DNA of 64,000 bases from Parageobacillus thermantarcticus. GTDB taxonomy: Bacteria; Bacillota; Bacilli; Bacillales; Anoxybacillaceae. A program made the translations under genes and the position numbers. Where the stretch lies: the NCBI RefSeq assembly GCF_900111865.1, contig NZ_FOJS01000006.1, positions 1-64,000 on the forward strand, read 5' to 3'. Below are positions 62,728 through 64,000 of this stretch, in pieces; within the stretch, counting starts at the first letter, position 1; every line of letters begins with the position of its first letter. Under the pieces are notes generated by a model. It was not told the DNA's origin. It saw only the letters and a list, made by a program, of their open reading frames with translations, and did no database searches.

Positions 62728-62853
62728 CGATACCGTGATTTTTTGTATAAAATTTCCCCTCTTCGTCCAATAATGAACTTGCTTTTTCGCCGTTTTCTTT
62801 TTGCGCCTTTTCGAGGAGCAATCAGCCAATCGCCAAGCATAAATATGACGGAA

Positions 62854-62877
62854 AACCCTTGTATGACAACAAGGGTT
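62854..62877 (-). terminator. Hairpin at the end of the acidic 52-aa gene
   Basis: AACCCTTGT and ACAAGGGTT pair; on the minus strand TTTTCCGTC follows. The stem touches the stop codon at 62876-62878. Confidence 0.6.
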
Positions 62878-63034
62878 ATGTGGAAGGATCAACTTCATCG
62901 AAGGATAATGTCACTACTTTCGTATAATCGCCGCGGGCAATTTCTTCTTTCGTCGCTTTTTCATTTAGCTCTTCATCGTCATCGATTCCCGGCGCGATTG
63001 TCGGGAACCCGTTATCAAGCTTTTTCTTCTCCAA
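62876..63034 (-). CDS. Small acidic protein, 52 aa, unknown
   Basis: TTG start 7 bases after AAAGGAGG. MEKKKLDNGFPTIAPGIDDD then EELNEKATKEEIARGDYTKV and VTLSFDEVDPST; acidic, soluble, one helix then a strand. The EEIARGDYTKV segment looks like a conserved core. It sits between deoD and yodL in a region of small spore-former genes. Function unknown. Confidence 0.62.
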   Translation of the reverse strand: MEKKKLDNGFPTIAPGIDDDEELNEKATKEEIARGDYTKVVTLSFDEVDPST

Positions 63035-63148
63035 GTGACCGCCTCCTTTCCTTTATATCCATACCCGAAATTCACGTAAACTATTCGACTTTTTTCTCCA
63101 TTATACCATCGTTTTTTATTTCTGGATGGAATATTTCGAATTTTTTTG

Positions 63149-63466
63149 CTAGCGAATGTGAATGCGGCTAATCTGTTTCCATCCTTCTGGGCATAATTTG
63201 TAATACGCTTGCCCTTTTAATCCTTCGTCAATGAAGACGATATCTCCCGTACTCATAAAACGGGCTTGATAATCTTTTGGCAATAAATCAGGTACGTTAA
63301 ACATGCGATAAACATGCGATAATGCTTCACGGTGATTGGCCGCGCTGATTATCAGCCTGTATACTTGCCTATATCCTTTCGTTTGTCCAAAACTTGGCGT
63401 TTGGAATATGGTGATATCATACTCACGCTTGATATGAAGCATTTTTTTCATCCATAAGCGTACCAT
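63149..63466 (-). CDS. yodL: YodL-family protein
   Basis: A 105-residue protein matching B. subtilis YodL (about 103 residues): EYDITIFQTPSFGQTKGYRQ, DYQARFMSTGDIVFIDEGLK and the C-terminal GWKQISRIHIR. YodL has been linked to cell shape through MreB/FtsZ when overproduced in B. subtilis; its normal role is unclear. Start 63466 has AAGGAG 8 bases upstream; earlier ATGs overlap that site. Confidence 0.85.
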   Translation of the reverse strand: MVRLWMKKMLHIKREYDITIFQTPSFGQTKGYRQVYRLIISAANHREALSHVYRMFNVPDLLPKDYQARFMSTGDIVFIDEGLKGQAYYKLCPEGWKQISRIHIR

Positions 63467-63541
63467 CGACATCGCTCCTTCTGTCATCCTTTTATCCAAA
63501 CATATTAGTGATCAGCGATGTCGATTCCTTTAGCAAAATGG

Positions 63542-64000
63542 CTATTGTTTTGTCGAATGGATTCGTTGCTTGCCAATATCGCGTCCGATCAACTGATCAA
63601 CATCGTTGATTAAATCGGCAATATTGTCATAAGGCCGGTCTATTTGCAGCATTTTTCGCAATATGCGCCGAGCCTCCGCGGAAAGCGATAATTCTTCTTC
63701 CCAGCTTCTTTCTTCCTCTGTCACCGGTTCATAAGAAGAATACAACAAAAATAAAGTGAAATGCCCTAATGCATAAAAATCGCTTTTGGCGTTCGTTTCC
63801 CTCCGGAGCCGCTTTTCAAGCACATACGTTTCCAGATGAGGAATTGGTTCTCCAAAAAAGCGCGCCAAACCAAAGTCAATGATAAACACCACGCCATCGC
63901 AAAGCAAAATGTTCGGAATGCGCAAGTCGCGGTGCACGACGCCCTTGGCGTGAATACAAGCGACCACTTCAAGCACATCGCGGAGCAAACAAAACGATTG
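63542..64000 (-). CDS. Serine/threonine protein kinase, YrzF-like (partial)
   Basis: The frame runs off the window at 64000, so the N-lobe is missing. The visible 152 residues contain the catalytic loop GVVHRDLRIPNILL, the metal loop IIDFGLARFF (DFG), and SDFYALGHFTLFLL, the usual end of a Hanks-type kinase. No membrane helix follows, so it fits soluble YrzF rather than YabT or PrkC. Substrates are unknown. Confidence 0.8.
   Translation of the reverse strand, partial: QSFCLLRDVLEVVACIHAKGVVHRDLRIPNILLCDGVVFIIDFGLARFFGEPIPHLETYVLEKRLRRETNAKSDFYALGHFTLFLLYSSYEPVTEEERSWEEELSLSAEARRILRKMLQIDRPYDNIADLINDVDQLIGRDIGKQRIHSTKQ

Noticed and set aside
1-64000. CRISPR array or prophage
   Set aside because: No regularly spaced direct repeats, integrase, capsid or lysis genes are visible.

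Overview
The window is typical Bacillaceae chromosome, most like a moderately thermophilic spore former of the Geobacillus/Parageobacillus/Anoxybacillus group. The evidence is the spore germination operons, YjcZ-type small spore proteins, a KinB-like sporulation kinase, strong AGGAGG ribosome sites with ATG/GTG/TTG starts, heavy use of NCG codons, and gene orders known from Bacillus subtilis (yngJ-I-HA-HB-G-F-E; yodJ-deoD-yodL). GC content looks mid-40s by eye; it was not computed. No rRNA, prophage, CRISPR array or conjugative element is visible.

Layout. 0-5 kb: the end of an IS256-like transposase with its terminal repeat, an inverted-repeat mini-element, nfrA, a 34-aa peptide gene, an sdpR-sdpI pair, a pirin and azoR. 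5.1-5.4 kb: three tRNAs (Ser-CGA, Ala-CGC, Pro-CGG). 5.6-15.1 kb: an ABC export operon with an SGNH hydrolase, then metabolic and transport genes, with a glnA relic attached to a FetB-type permease. 15.2-25.3 kb: a heterodimeric ABC exporter, a partner-switching module (PAS-PP2C phosphatase, anti-sigma kinase, STAS antagonist) and a gerA-type operon. 25.5-33.6 kb: cadC-cadA with two operators, a GntR-ABC operon, a frameshifted DUF421 gene and a KinB-like kinase. 33.7-42.1 kb: two EamA exporters (one dead), a second germination operon whose first gene is a GerAB-GerAA fusion, and a MarR-EmrA-EmrB operon. 42.2-42.5 kb: a probable structured RNA with its own promoter and terminator. 42.6-51.2 kb: the leucine/isovaleryl-CoA degradation operon with a TetR regulator and two palindromic operators. 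51.2-64 kb: ilvA, transporters (MATE, RarD, CorA, CDF), small spore proteins, the yodJ-deoD-yodL neighbourhood and the end of a YrzF-like kinase.

Three themes recur. First, one family of about 110-bp inverted-repeat elements occurs four times and shares its ends with the IS at the window edge. Second, four or five genes (the PAS-PP2C phosphatase, its kinase, the DUF421 gene, the GerA fusion, perhaps the glnA relic) are broken by single-base length changes in short homopolymers; this could be real decay or assembly error and must be settled before they are called pseudogenes. Third, much of the content concerns sporulation, germination and mother-cell metabolism. The least explained items are the GerAB-GerAA fusion, the rod-like RNA at 42.3 kb, the three C34 tRNAs (one with C33), and the partner-switching module with no sigma factor beside it.
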